From assembly GCF_018141545.1 (NCBI RefSeq), contig NZ_CP064356.1, positions 558,001-622,000 on the forward strand: a stretch of 64,000 nucleotides of DNA, in the 5' to 3' direction. Each line of letters starts with the position of its first letter. Position 1 is the first letter of the stretch. Source of the stretch: Miltoncostaea oceani. Its GTDB lineage: Bacteria; Actinomycetota; Thermoleophilia; Miltoncostaeales; Miltoncostaeaceae. Under the pieces are notes generated by a model that had not been told where the DNA came from, did no database searches, and saw nothing but the letters and a program-made list of their open reading frames with translations. The position numbers and the translations under genes are program-made. Shown piece after piece: positions 17,248 to 26,215 of this stretch.

Positions 17248-18485
17248 CACCCGTCCCCTGCCCGGGACGGCCCCCGTCCATGCCGGCCGCGGTCGCCGGG
17301 GAGCATGTGGGCGGCCAGCCCCGGGTCGCGCCCGGCGAGCGACGCCCGCGTCACCGCGGTGGGGCCGAAGCGGTCGCGGACGGTGTCGAGCGCGGCGTCG
17401 AGGCGGTCGCCCGTGGCGTCCCCGAGTGGCAGCTCGAGCTGACCGCCGTCCGACTCGCCGTCGAGGTTGGCGACGGTGATCCCGACGAGGGTCAGCCCGC
17501 GGGCGGCGACGGTGGGCGCGGCCTCGGCCAGCAGCGCACGCGCCGCGGCGAGGACCGGCCCCGACGACGACGTGCCGTGGGGGAGGGTCCGCGAGCGGGT
17601 GGCGGCGCTGTAGTCGGCGAAGCGCAGGCGCAGCACCACGGTGCGGCCGGTGCGGCCCGCGGCGCGCATCCGGCGGGTCAGGCGGTCCGCGAGGCCGATC
17701 AGCGTCGCATCGACCGCCTCCGCCGACCGCGGGCGCCGGCCGAGCGCGGACTGGGCGCCGAACGACCGGCGCCGCCGCCGGGGGCGCACGGGACGTGGGT
17801 CGCGGTTGTGGGCGATCGCGTGGAGGTGCCGGCCGCCGGCGCGGCCGAGGATCGCGACCAGGTCCCCCTCGTCGAGGGCGGCGATCTGCCCGACCCGGGT
17901 GATGCCGTGGGCGTGGAGGCGTGCCGCGGTCGCCGGGCCGACCCCCCAGAGGCGCTCGACGCGCAGGCCGTGGAGGAGGGTGATCTCGCACTCGGGCGGG
18001 ACCACCATCAGGCCCTCCGGCTTCGCCAGGGCACTGGCGATCTTGGCGAGGCTCTTCGTGGTCGCGACGCCGACCGTGATCGGAAGGCCGGCCCGGTCGC
18101 GGACGTCCCACCGCAGCCGCAGGGCGATCTCCGTCGGCGACCCCGCGCTGCGGGCCATGCCGTTGACGTCGAGGAACGCCTCGTCGATCGACAGGCCCTC
18201 CACCACCGGCGACGTGCGGCGGAAGACGTCGAAGACCGCCCGGCTGGCCTCGACGTACGCCGGCCACCGGGGCGGCACCACCACCAGGCCCGGGCACCGG
18301 CGCCGCGCCTCGGCGCCGCCCATGCCGCCCTGCACCCCGAACGCCTTCGCCTCGTAGCTCGCCGCCATCACGACCCACGAGCCGACCGCGACCGGCCGCC
18401 CGCGCAGGGCGGGGTCGTCGCGTTGCTCGACGGATGCGAAGAACGCGTCGAGGTCCGCGTGGAGGATCGCGGCGTCCCGTGACAC
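17247..18485 (-). CDS. dinB: DNA polymerase IV (Y-family translesion polymerase)
   Basis: 412 aa from GTG 18485. Y-family motifs in order: ILHADLDAFFASVEQ (Asp11 metal ligand), VMAASYEAKAFGVQGGM, GLSIDEAFLDV (catalytic Asp/Glu pair), PITVGVATTKSLAKIASALAKP, a helix-hairpin-helix LWGVGPATAARLHAHGI, then a little-finger domain. The C-terminus has QLELPL, resembling the beta-clamp binding QLxLPL motif, so the clamp link is probably intact. A perfect LexA-type box covers the start codon, so the start cannot lie far upstream and the message may have almost no leader. Confidence 0.93.
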   Translation of the reverse strand: MSRDAAILHADLDAFFASVEQRDDPALRGRPVAVGSWVVMAASYEAKAFGVQGGMGGAEARRRCPGLVVVPPRWPAYVEASRAVFDVFRRTSPVVEGLSIDEAFLDVNGMARSAGSPTEIALRLRWDVRDRAGLPITVGVATTKSLAKIASALAKPEGLMVVPPECEITLLHGLRVERLWGVGPATAARLHAHGITRVGQIAALDEGDLVAILGRAGGRHLHAIAHNRDPRPVRPRRRRRSFGAQSALGRRPRSAEAVDATLIGLADRLTRRMRAAGRTGRTVVLRLRFADYSAATRSRTLPHGTSSSGPVLAAARALLAEAAPTVAARGLTLVGITVANLDGESDGGQLELPLGDATGDRLDAALDTVRDRFGPTAVTRASLAGRDPGLAAHMLPGDRGRHGRGPSRAGDG

Positions 18486-18498
18486 GAACACATGTTCG
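18485..18498. promoter_or_regulatory. SOS (LexA) box over the dinB start
   Basis: CGAACACATGTTCG is a perfect match to the Gram-positive/actinobacterial LexA consensus CGAAC-N4-GTTCG; the symmetry extends by one base on each side (ACGAACACATGTTCGT). Its position over the GTG start of dinB predicts tight repression until DNA damage. Confidence 0.9.
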
Positions 18499-18655
18499 TG
18501 CCCGCGCCGGACGGCGTCCACCCACGGGGCGGGTCGCGCGATCCGCCCGCCGCGGGGATGATCGGTCCGTGGCGCCCGATGTCCCGGCACCTGTCGATTC
18601 CGCGGGGTCCCGTTCGTCTCAGGAGGCGGACCACCCCGACCACGAGGAGAACACC

Positions 18656-19000
18656 ATGAAGTACGTCCTGCTGATCCACCACGGCACGTCCCTCGACGGC
18701 TTCGACGACCTGCCGGACGAGGAGAAGCACCGGGTGTACGCCGCCTGGAAGGCCCTGAACGAGACGCCCGGCGTGACCCCCGGCCTGCACATGCAGCCGG
18801 CGGACGCCGCGACGACGGTGCGGGTGCAGGACGGCCGCACCCTCGTCACCGACGGGCCGTTCGCCGAGACGAAGGACGCGATCGGCGGGTGGTGCGTCTA
18901 CGAGGGCGACGACCTCGACGCCGCGATCGCGGTGGCCGCCCGGATCCCGGCGGCGCAGCGGGGCGGCGCCGTCGAGGTGCGTCCGCTCGCGGAGTGGTGA
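18656..19000 (+). CDS. YCII/DGPF domain protein, sigma-factor partner
   Basis: 114 aa, ATG 18656 with GAGGAG upstream. Contains [29 protein letters not shown] and the signature [20 protein letters not shown] of DGPF proteins (YCII-related fold), ending VEVRPLAEW. Such genes are habitually next to ECF42-type sigma factors, and here the stop overlaps the sigma-factor GTG (GTGA). The DGPF protein is thought to be the product and possible modulator of the sigma circuit; its chemistry is unknown. Confidence 0.9.
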   Translation: MKYVLLIHHGTSLDGFDDLPDEEKHRVYAAWKALNETPGVTPGLHMQPADAATTVRVQDGRTLVTDGPFAETKDAIGGWCVYEGDDLDAAIAVAARIPAAQRGGAVEVRPLAEW

Positions 19001-20199
19001 CGGAGCTCGAGCAGGCGTTCCGCGACCACTGGGGGCGGGTGCTCGCCGCGCTCGTCGGCCTCCTCGGCGACGTCGACCTCGCCGAGGAGGCCGCCCAGGA
19101 GGCGTTCGCGGTCGCGGCGGCCCGCTGGCCGCGGGACGGGGTCCCCGCCCGTCCCGCGGACTGGCTGGTGGCGACGGCCCGCAACCGCGCCATCGACCGC
19201 ATCCGCCGTGACCGCACCCTCGCCGCGAAGACGCGCCTGCTGGAGGTCCCCGGACCCGTGACGGACCCCGACCCCCTCGACCCCCCGGCCTTCCCCGACG
19301 AGCGCCTCGAGCTGCTCTTCACCTGCTGCCACCCGGCGCTCGCGCCGGAGTCCCAGGTGGCCCTCACCCTCCGCACCCTGGGCGGGCTCCGGACGCCGGA
19401 CGTCGCCCGCGCGTTCCTGGTGCCGGAGGCGACGATGGCGCAGCGCCTCGTGCGGGCGAAGCGCAAGATCCGCGTCGCCGGCATCCCCTTCCGGGTGCCC
19501 CCCGCCCACCTGCTGCCGGACCGCCTGCCGGCGGTGCTCACCGTCGTCTACCTCATGTTCAACGAGGGCTATGGGGACCGCGCCGCGCCCGCCGCGGAGG
19601 CCCTGTCGCTGGGCGCCGCGCTCGCGGCCCTGATGCCCGACGAACCCGAGGTGCTCGGCCTGCTCGCGCTGATGCTGCTGCACGACGCCCGCCGGGCCGC
19701 CCGGTTCCGCGACGGCGAGAGGGTGCTGCTCGCCGACCAGGACCCCGCCCTCTGGGACCGCGACCGCATTGACCGGGGCCGCGCCGCGCTCGACCGTGCC
19801 CTGGCGCTGCGGGGCCGCGGCCCCCACGTCGTCCAGGCCGCCATCGCCTCCCTGCACCTCGACGTCCCGCGCGACTGGCGGCAGATCGCGGTGCTCTCCG
19901 CGGAGCTCTCGCGCATCACCGGCTCGCCGGTCGTCGAGCTCAACCGGGCGGTGGCCGTCGCCGAGGCCGAGGGACCCGCCGCGGGCCTCGCCATCGTCGA
20001 CGGCCTCGACCTCGGCGACTACCACCACCTCCACGCGACGCGCGGGGAGCTGCTGCGGCGCCTCGGGCGCACGGGGGAGGCGCGCGCCGCGCACGTCCGG
20101 GCGCTGGAGCTGGTGCACGACCCCTCCGAGCGACGGCTGCTGGAGCGGCGGCTCGCGGACCTCGGACCGGGCGACGGTCCGTCCGCACCGGCGGGCTAG
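18997..20199 (+). CDS. ECF42-type RNA polymerase sigma factor with TPR-like extension (DUF6596)
   Basis: 400 aa from GTG 18997 (4-nt overlap with the YCII gene). Sigma region 2: [33 protein letters not shown] and [18 protein letters not shown]. Sigma region 4: [41 protein letters not shown]. The second half ([73 protein letters not shown]) is the long C-terminal extension that stands in for an anti-sigma factor in this group. Partner promoters were not identified. Confidence 0.92.
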   Translation: MTELEQAFRDHWGRVLAALVGLLGDVDLAEEAAQEAFAVAAARWPRDGVPARPADWLVATARNRAIDRIRRDRTLAAKTRLLEVPGPVTDPDPLDPPAFPDERLELLFTCCHPALAPESQVALTLRTLGGLRTPDVARAFLVPEATMAQRLVRAKRKIRVAGIPFRVPPAHLLPDRLPAVLTVVYLMFNEGYGDRAAPAAEALSLGAALAALMPDEPEVLGLLALMLLHDARRAARFRDGERVLLADQDPALWDRDRIDRGRAALDRALALRGRGPHVVQAAIASLHLDVPRDWRQIAVLSAELSRITGSPVVELNRAVAVAEAEGPAAGLAIVDGLDLGDYHHLHATRGELLRRLGRTGEARAAHVRALELVHDPSERRLLERRLADLGPGDGPSAPAG

Positions 20200-20208
20200 C
20201 CTGGGCCG

Positions 20209-21123
20209 ATGGCGGGTGGGCTGCAGGGGCGGGTGGCGCTGGTCGCCGGCGCGACGCGGGGGGCGGGCCGCGGGATCGCCGTGGAGCTCGGCGCCGCGGG
20301 GGCGACGGTCTACTGCACCGGCCGGAGCACCCGCGCCGCGCGCTCGGAGTACGACCGGCCCGAGACGATCGAGGAGACCGCCGAGCAGGTCACCGCCGCC
20401 GGCGGCCACGGCGTCGCCGTCCGCGTCGACCACCTCGAACCCGACGCCGTCCGCGACCTCGTCGCGCGCATCGACGCCGAGCAGGGGCGCCTCGACGTGC
20501 TCGTCAACGACATCTGGGGCGGCGAGCTGCTGACGGGGTGGAACCAGCCGGTCTGGGAGCACGACCTGGACGCCGGCCTGCGCCAGATCCGGCTCGCGGT
20601 CGACACCCACCTGATCACGAGCCACCACGCACTGCCGCTCCTCATCCGCCGCCCCGGCGGGCTGGTGGTGGAGATGACCGACGGCACGGCCGAGTACAAC
20701 GCCACCACCTACCGGCTGTCGGCGTTCTACGACCTCTGCAAGTCGGCGGTCATCCGGCTGGCGTGGGCCCAGGCGCAGGAGATCGCGCCGCACGGTGGCA
20801 CGGCGGTCGCCCTGACCCCGGGGTGGATGCGCTCGGAGATGATGCTCGACGCGTTCGGGGTGACGGAGGAGCGGTGGCGCGACGCCCTCGCCCGCGTGCC
20901 GCACTTCGGGATCTCCGAGACGCCGCGCTACACCGGCCGCGCCGTCGCCGCGCTCGCCGCCGACCCCGACGTCGCACGGTGGAACGGGCGTTCCCTGTCG
21001 AGCGGTGGCCTCGCGGCCGAGTACGGCTTCACCGACCTCGACGGCAGCCGCCCCGACGCCTGGCGGTACATGGTCGAGGTGCAGGACCCGGACCTCCCGG
21101 CGGACGCCACCGGCTACCGCTGA
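20209..21123 (+). CDS. Short-chain dehydrogenase/reductase
   Basis: 304 aa, ATG 20209, 9 bp after the sigma-factor stop. Rossmann motif ALVAGATRGAGRGIAVELG and catalytic YDLCK (Y-x3-K) after the conserved stretch TDGTAEYNATTYRLSAF; cofactor region VYCTGRSTRAARSEYDRPET suggests NADP preference because of the Arg residues. It has the long C-terminal form with GRSLSSGGLAAEYGFTDLDG. Substrate unknown. It may be part of the ECF42 transcription unit. Confidence 0.88.
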   Translation: MAGGLQGRVALVAGATRGAGRGIAVELGAAGATVYCTGRSTRAARSEYDRPETIEETAEQVTAAGGHGVAVRVDHLEPDAVRDLVARIDAEQGRLDVLVNDIWGGELLTGWNQPVWEHDLDAGLRQIRLAVDTHLITSHHALPLLIRRPGGLVVEMTDGTAEYNATTYRLSAFYDLCKSAVIRLAWAQAQEIAPHGGTAVALTPGWMRSEMMLDAFGVTEERWRDALARVPHFGISETPRYTGRAVAALAADPDVARWNGRSLSSGGLAAEYGFTDLDGSRPDAWRYMVEVQDPDLPADATGYR

Positions 21124-21128
21124 CCCCC

Positions 21129-21148
21129 GGCCCGGCGCGTCCCGGGCC
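21129..21148 (+). terminator. Hairpin after the SDR gene
   Basis: GGCCCGG-CGCGTC-CCGGGCC, 7-bp stem, starting 5 nt after the stop codon. No U-tract. Confidence 0.45.
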
Positions 21149-21245
21149 TCCGGGGAAGCCCGCAGCCGGTGCGCACGGATCCCCGATTCAGCCACCCGCC
21201 GCCGCATCGAGGATCCGTTCGTTGGCTACCCATCGGAGGCGGGTC

Positions 21246-22634
21246 ATGACGACACTCTCGACACCGGCGCGGCGTGGACGCGCAAACCGGGGCCCGGCGG
21301 GCCCGTCGCCGTGGGTGCGGCGTGCGGCCGTGGCCGTCGGCGTCGCCGTCGCGGCCCTGCTGCTCCTGATCGACGTCGGCTCCGCGACCGCCTCGCCCGC
21401 CGTGCTCCGGGTCCTCGACGACGGGGCGCCCTCGTACGGGCGCGCCATCCCGATCGCGGCGCCCGGTGGCGGCACGTTCACCGCCGACCCCGGCCGCGCC
21501 CTCGTGACCCTCACGCCCGCCGGCGGCACCGCCGTGACGGGCCCGGCGTGGTGCGTCGACCGGCTCCGCCGCACCTCCGTCGGCGTCGACCGCGCCGTCG
21601 ACCTGCAGACCCCCGCCGACACCCCCGCGCTCGCCGAGCCCGGGATGCAGTCGGCCGGCTGGCTGATCGCCGCCGCCGACGACCTGATCGCCGCCGCCCC
21701 GGACCCCGGCCGTGAGGCCGCCGCCGTCCAGGTCGCGGTGTGGCGCCTGACGGGGCAGGCGGCCGACGTCCTCGCCGTCACCCCCGACGCCGCCCTGAAC
21801 GCCCGTGCGCAGGAACTGCGCGAGCTGGCGCGCGGCATGGCGCCCGTCACGGCGCTGGCGCTCGCCGGCCCGGGGGGCACCCTCGCCGCCGGAACGCCCG
21901 CGACGGTGACCGTGACGGCCACCCCAGGAGCGGTCGTCGACCTGGCCGTCACGGCCGGCGCCGCCGCGCTGTCCTCCCCGCAGGTGCAGGTCGGCCCGTC
22001 CGGGTCGGCCACCGTGACCGTGACGCCCTCCGGGGCCGGGACGGTGATCGTCGGCGCGACCGCACGCGGCGGCCACCTCGCCCGCGCGGCGCACCTCCCC
22101 GGGGCGCGCGGCCCGCAGGACATGGCGCTCATCACCCCCGCGACGCTCACGGCCTCCGCCACCCTCGTCGCGGCCGCGCCGGCCCCGCCCGCCGTCACCA
22201 CGGGGGTCCCCCCGGCGCCCGCGCCGCGGGTGACGCCGGTCCCCGCCGTCCTGCGCGTCCACAAGACCGCCCCGGCGCGGGTGACCCGCGGACGGGTCAT
22301 CCGCTACTCCCTGACCGTCACCAACACCGGTCCGGTCACGGCCCGGGGCGTCGTGGTCCGCGACCCGCTCCCCGCCGGGACGTACGTCGCCTCCATGCCC
22401 GCCCGCGCCCGGCTCCGCGCGGGGGCGGTGGTCTGGGACATCGGGGCGCTGGCCCCCGGCGCACGGGTCACCGTCCACCTGCGCCTCGGCACGCGCCTCG
22501 TGGCCCCCGGGGACCTGCGGAACGTGGCGACGGCGTCGGCGCGCAACGCTCGGACGGTCCGCGCCCGCGCCACGACCCGCATCCTCCCGGTGCGGGTGCC
22601 GGTCCCCCGGGTCGCGCCGGCGGTCACCGGCTGA
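21246..22634 (+). CDS. Surface protein with thioester-like domain and DUF11 repeat
   Basis: 462 aa, ATG 21246 with GGAGG 6 nt upstream. After a basic N-terminus comes a signal segment (AVAVGVAVAALLLLIDVGS, 29-47). The next region (55-170) resembles Gram-positive thioester (TQXA) domains: Cys103 in PAWCVDRL and Gln162 in AAAVQVAVWRLTG sit where the Cys-Gln thioester partners lie in (A/V)xCVD and TQxAVW motifs. Then an Ig-like stretch, and at about 335-440 a DUF11 domain (YSLTVTNTGPVTARGVVVRDPLPAGTYV, VWDIGALAPGARVTV). No sortase motif is visible at the Gly end. Probably cell-surface; covalent adhesion is only a hypothesis. Confidence 0.75.
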   Translation: MTTLSTPARRGRANRGPAGPSPWVRRAAVAVGVAVAALLLLIDVGSATASPAVLRVLDDGAPSYGRAIPIAAPGGGTFTADPGRALVTLTPAGGTAVTGPAWCVDRLRRTSVGVDRAVDLQTPADTPALAEPGMQSAGWLIAAADDLIAAAPDPGREAAAVQVAVWRLTGQAADVLAVTPDAALNARAQELRELARGMAPVTALALAGPGGTLAAGTPATVTVTATPGAVVDLAVTAGAAALSSPQVQVGPSGSATVTVTPSGAGTVIVGATARGGHLARAAHLPGARGPQDMALITPATLTASATLVAAAPAPPAVTTGVPPAPAPRVTPVPAVLRVHKTAPARVTRGRVIRYSLTVTNTGPVTARGVVVRDPLPAGTYVASMPARARLRAGAVVWDIGALAPGARVTVHLRLGTRLVAPGDLRNVATASARNARTVRARATTRILPVRVPVPRVAPAVTG

Positions 22635-22658
22635 GCGCCCTCCCGCGACCGGCGCGTG

Positions 22659-23132
22659 TCAGGCCCCCTCGGCCGCGAGGTGGGCCTGCAGCGCGTCGAT
22701 CGCGGGGACCTGCCCGGCGACGAGCGCGACGCGCGCCCGGTCGAGGGCGACCCACTCGGCCCGGTCGACCTCGGGGAAGCGGGCGGTCCGGCCCGACCCG
22801 CGGGGCCACTCCATCTCGAACTCGTTGCTGGAGATCGCGGTGGCGTCGAAGTCGCCCTCCTGCGCGAACACCACGACGACCTTGCCGCCCCGCTGCCGGA
22901 ACTCCCCGAGCGCCACGGGCGTCCCCTCCGGCGGCGGTGAGCCCATCTCCTCGGTGAACTCGCGCCGCGCGACCTGCAGCGGCTCCTCGCCCTCCTCGGC
23001 GAGGCCCTTCGGGATCGACCACGCCGCGGCGTCGCGGCGGGCCCAGAACGGACCGCCCATGTGGCCGATCAGCACCTCCGTCCCGGAGGGGCCGCGGCGG
23101 TGCAGCAGCAGGCCGGCGCTGCGCGTCGGCAC
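22659..23132 (-). CDS. NUDIX hydrolase
   Basis: 157 aa, GTG 23132. The Nudix box is present with small changes: GLAEEGEEPLQVARREFTEEMGSP (G-x5-E-x7-RE-x2-EE-x-G form, with REFTEEMG intact). It begins with AGLLLHRRGPSGTEVLIGHMGGPFW and AAWSIPKG, as in the NTP-pyrophosphohydrolase/DUF4743-like group often found with LigD polymerase domains. It starts 3 nt after the upstream LigD-type gene, so the two are one operon. Confidence 0.9.
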   Translation of the reverse strand: MPTRSAGLLLHRRGPSGTEVLIGHMGGPFWARRDAAAWSIPKGLAEEGEEPLQVARREFTEEMGSPPPEGTPVALGEFRQRGGKVVVVFAQEGDFDATAISSNEFEMEWPRGSGRTARFPEVDRAEWVALDRARVALVAGQVPAIDALQAHLAAEGA

Positions 23133-23135
23133 GGC

Positions 23136-24158
23136 TCAGTCCGTGGGGGGCGTGCGGGCCCGGCTGGGGGCGACCCGCGGGGCCTCGTCGGGCATCTTCG
23201 GGTAGACCGGCGGCCACGGGTTGTCGGGGATGCCGGCGGCGAGGTCGGCCCGGTAGCGCTCGACGAGGGGCGCGATCGACTGGGGTGCGTCGTCCATCCC
23301 CTCCCAGGGGTCGCCGAGGCGGGCGAGCCGCTCCGGGACGCTGCGGATGGTGAGGGCGTCGGGTTCGATCCCCTCCAGCTCGTCCCAGGCGAACGGCGCG
23401 GACACCTGGGCGCCGGTGCGGGCCCGGATGCACCACGCCCCGAACACCGTCTTGTGCGGGGCGTTCTGGTTGAAGTCGACGAAGACCCGGGTGCCGCGCT
23501 CCTCCTTCCACCAGGCGCCGGTGATGAGGTCGGGCCGGCGGCGCTCCATCTCGCGCGCCACGGCGACGGCGGCCTGCCGGACGGCGAACGCGTCCGACCC
23601 CGGCGCGACGCGCACGTAGAGGTGCAGCCCGCGGTTGCCGGTGGTCTTCGGGAACGCGGCGACACCGACCTCGGTGAGGAACGCGCGGACCTCGGCGGCC
23701 GCCTCGCGGACCATCGCGAACGTGACGCCCGGCGACGGGTCGAGGTCGAGGCGCAGCTCGTCGACGTCGTCCGGCGCGGAGGCCCGGTACGCCCACGGGT
23801 GGAAGCCGAGGCACCCCTGGTTCGCCGCCCAGAGGACGTGGGCGATGTCGGCCATGACGAGGGCGCGGGAGGTGGTGCCGTTGGGGGTGGAGACGGTCGT
23901 CGTCTCGAGCCAGTCGGGCGCCGTGGCGGGGATGCGCTTCTGGAAGAACGAGGAGCCGGTCGCCCCGTTCGGGAACCGCTGCAGCAGCGTCGGCCGGTCG
24001 CGGACGGTGCGCATCAGCGGCGCGGCCACCGCGAGATAGTACCGGGCGACGTCGGCCTTCGTCTCGCCGTGCTCCGGGAACATCACCTTGCCGGGGCTGC
24101 TGATGGCGATCGTGCGCCCACCGGCGTCCAGCTCGAGGTGCTCGGCGTCCTTCGGCAT
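23136..24158 (-). CDS. Stand-alone LigD polymerase/primase domain (NHEJ-type)
   Basis: 340 aa, ATG 24158. It is the archaeo-eukaryotic-primase polymerase of bacterial end joining: ISSPGKVMFPEHGETKADVARYY, LQRFPNGATGSSFFQKRIP, CLGFHPWAYRASAPDDVDEL, catalytic DLDPSPGVTF (DxD pair), GNRGLHLYVRV, VFVDFNQNAPHKTVFGAW and SAPFAWDEL. Ligase and phosphoesterase domains are absent and no Ku gene is in the window; many Actinomycetota encode the LigD parts separately. Fills gaps at double-strand breaks with NTPs or dNTPs. Confidence 0.92.
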   Translation of the reverse strand: MPKDAEHLELDAGGRTIAISSPGKVMFPEHGETKADVARYYLAVAAPLMRTVRDRPTLLQRFPNGATGSSFFQKRIPATAPDWLETTTVSTPNGTTSRALVMADIAHVLWAANQGCLGFHPWAYRASAPDDVDELRLDLDPSPGVTFAMVREAAAEVRAFLTEVGVAAFPKTTGNRGLHLYVRVAPGSDAFAVRQAAVAVAREMERRRPDLITGAWWKEERGTRVFVDFNQNAPHKTVFGAWCIRARTGAQVSAPFAWDELEGIEPDALTIRSVPERLARLGDPWEGMDDAPQSIAPLVERYRADLAAGIPDNPWPPVYPKMPDEAPRVAPSRARTPPTD

Positions 24159-24218
24159 GGGACCCGACGCTAGCGCACCCGGCGCGCGCGGACCCGCCGC
24201 CTCCCTATGATCGCCCGC

Positions 24219-25667
24219 ATGCCGCTCGCCCGCCGCCGAACCAAGATCCTCGCCACGATCGGACCGGCCTCCGACTCGGAGGCCGTGCTGCGCGGGATGA
24301 TCGAGGCGGGCCTGGACGCCGTGCGGCTGAACCTGTCGCACGGCACCCTCGAGGAGGCGCTCGCCACCCACGCCCGGGTGCGCGCCCTCGCGGCGGAGAT
24401 GGGGCGCGCGGTCGGGACGCTCGTCGACCTGCCGGGACCGAAGATCCGCGCGGGCTCGTTCGGCCGCGACGGGGTCGACCTCACCGCCGGTCACCGCCTC
24501 CGCCTCGAACCCGGCAACGAGCGCTCGACGGCCGAGGTCGTCCAGGTCGACTACGACGGCCTGCTGGATGGCATCGAGGTCGGCGACCGCATCAGCTTCG
24601 GCGACGGTGGCATCGACATCGAGGTGGTCGACACCCCCGGTGACCGCCTGGACGCGGTGGTCAGCCACGGCGGCCACCTGACGGGGCGGCCGGGTGTCCA
24701 CATCCCCTCGGAGCGCCTGCGGGTCGCCACCCCGACGCCGGACGACCTACGGATCCTCGACGCGTTCGTCGAGGCGGGCGTGGACATGGTCGCCATCTCG
24801 TTCGTGCGCTCCGCCCACGACGTCCGCCGCCTCGGCGCCGAGCCCCACCCGCGGGGGCCGCTGGTGGTGGCGAAGATCGAGACCCGCAGCGCGATCGACA
24901 ACCTGGCGGGGATCCTCGACGCCGCCGGCGCGGTGATGATCGCCCGCGGCGACCTCGGCATCGAGTGCGCGATCGAGGACCTGCCGCACCTGCAGAAGCA
25001 CATCATCCGGGAGTGCATCGCCCACGGGCGACCGGCGATCACGGCGACGCAGATGCTGGAGTCGATGATCCACGCCCCGTCGCCGACCCGCGCCGAGGCC
25101 TCGGACGTCGCGAACGCCGTCTTCGACGGGTCGTCGGCGGTGATGCTCTCCGGCGAGACGGCGACGGGCCGGGACCCGGTGAACGTGGTCGCGACGATGG
25201 CGCGCCTCTGCGCCCGCGCCGACGCGAACTTCGACGTCGACGGGTGGACGCGCCTCGTGAGCCGCCTGCGGGTCGCGGACCCCGACGGCGGCGACGGCCG
25301 CTACCGGCGGATCACCGACACGATGACCGACGCCGCCTGGCGCGTCGCCCAGGAGCTCGGGGCGAACGCGATCCTCTGCCTGACCCGCACGGGCTTCACG
25401 GTCCGCGCGATCGCCCGGTACCGGCCGACCACCCCCATCCTGGGCTTCACGCCCGACGAGCGCGTGCAGCGCCAGCTGTCGGTGAGCTGGGGGGCGACGC
25501 CGCTGCCCCTCTCCGGCTTCGCCGGCAACGAGCAGATGGTGGAGGAGGCGATCCGGACGGCCCGCGACGCCGGCCACGTGCGCGTCGGCGACATCGTCGT
25601 GGTCCTCGCGGGCATCGACGGCCGGTCCCGCACCACCGACGTCCTGCGCGTCATCCACGTCACCTAG
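24219..25667 (+). CDS. pyk: Pyruvate kinase
   Basis: 482 aa from ATG 24219 (an in-frame ATG at 24207 is possible). Family motifs: TKILATIGPASDS, AVRLNLSHG, LVDLPGPKIR, VDMVAISFVRSA, KIETRSAIDNL, the active-site segment VMIARGDLGIECAIEDLPHLQK, ITATQMLESMIHAPSPTRAE and VMLSGETATGRDPV, then the C-terminal regulatory domain. Converts PEP and ADP to pyruvate and ATP. A TATGAT box ends 7 nt before ATG 24219 and there is no Shine-Dalgarno, so the mRNA may be leaderless. Confidence 0.95.
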   Translation: MPLARRRTKILATIGPASDSEAVLRGMIEAGLDAVRLNLSHGTLEEALATHARVRALAAEMGRAVGTLVDLPGPKIRAGSFGRDGVDLTAGHRLRLEPGNERSTAEVVQVDYDGLLDGIEVGDRISFGDGGIDIEVVDTPGDRLDAVVSHGGHLTGRPGVHIPSERLRVATPTPDDLRILDAFVEAGVDMVAISFVRSAHDVRRLGAEPHPRGPLVVAKIETRSAIDNLAGILDAAGAVMIARGDLGIECAIEDLPHLQKHIIRECIAHGRPAITATQMLESMIHAPSPTRAEASDVANAVFDGSSAVMLSGETATGRDPVNVVATMARLCARADANFDVDGWTRLVSRLRVADPDGGDGRYRRITDTMTDAAWRVAQELGANAILCLTRTGFTVRAIARYRPTTPILGFTPDERVQRQLSVSWGATPLPLSGFAGNEQMVEEAIRTARDAGHVRVGDIVVVLAGIDGRSRTTDVLRVIHVT

Positions 25668-25773
25668 CCCCGGGGGAAACCGCCCCATCGGGGGGATGCC
25701 GCCCGGTGCGCGGCCGGTCACGATGGCGCCGCGCCGTGTCGCGCGCCGTCAACCGACCCCGAGGAGACACGCG

Positions 25774-26161
25774 ATGATCCGCCTGCTGATACGGACGGCG
25801 GTGATGCTGGTCGCGAACGCGATCGGCCTCATCGTGGCCGCGGCCCTCCTCGACGGCATGACCCTCGACGCCGCCGGGTTCATCACCGCGGTCCGTCGTG
25901 TTCACGGTGGCGATGGCGCTGATGCAGCCGTTCCTCGCGGTCCAGCTCCGCCGGGGCGGCTCGGCGGCGCTCGGCGGGGTGGCCCTCATCGCCACGCTGG
26001 CCGCCCTGATCCTCACGGCCGTAATCACCGACGGGCTCTCGATCGACGGCGCCGGCACCTGGATCGCCGCCTCCGTCATCGTCTGGGTGGCGGCACTCCT
26101 CGCCGCGTTCATCCTCCCGTTCCTCGGGCTGAAGAAGTACCTGGAGGAGCGGCGGGCCTAG
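25774..26161 (+). pseudogene. Phage-holin-family-4-like membrane protein with a 1-bp frameshift
   Basis: The start (ATG 25774, GAGGAG upstream) reads MIRLLIRTAVMLVANAIGLI, then AAALLDGMTLDAAGFITAV and then shifts. The remainder lies in the next frame (VVFTVAMALMQPFLAVQLRR, ALILTAVITDGLSIDGAGTW, AFILPFLGLKKYLEERRA, stop 26159-26161). Removing one C from GTCCGTCG at 25893-25894 joins them to a 128-aa protein with four membrane helices like the small holin-like membrane proteins of Actinomycetota. Either a broken gene or an assembly indel. Confidence 0.7.
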
Positions 26162-26190
26162 TCCCGCCGCGGCCGTCCGCGGCCGCCCGG

Positions 26191-26215
26191 GCGGGGTGCG
26201 CTCAGCGCACCCCGC
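26191..26215. terminator. Strong hairpin between convergent genes
   Basis: GCGGGGTGCGC-TCA-GCGCACCCCGC plus flanking pairs gives an 11-bp perfect stem. The TGA of the minus-strand gene lies in the loop, so the hairpin closes both convergent genes. Confidence 0.65.
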
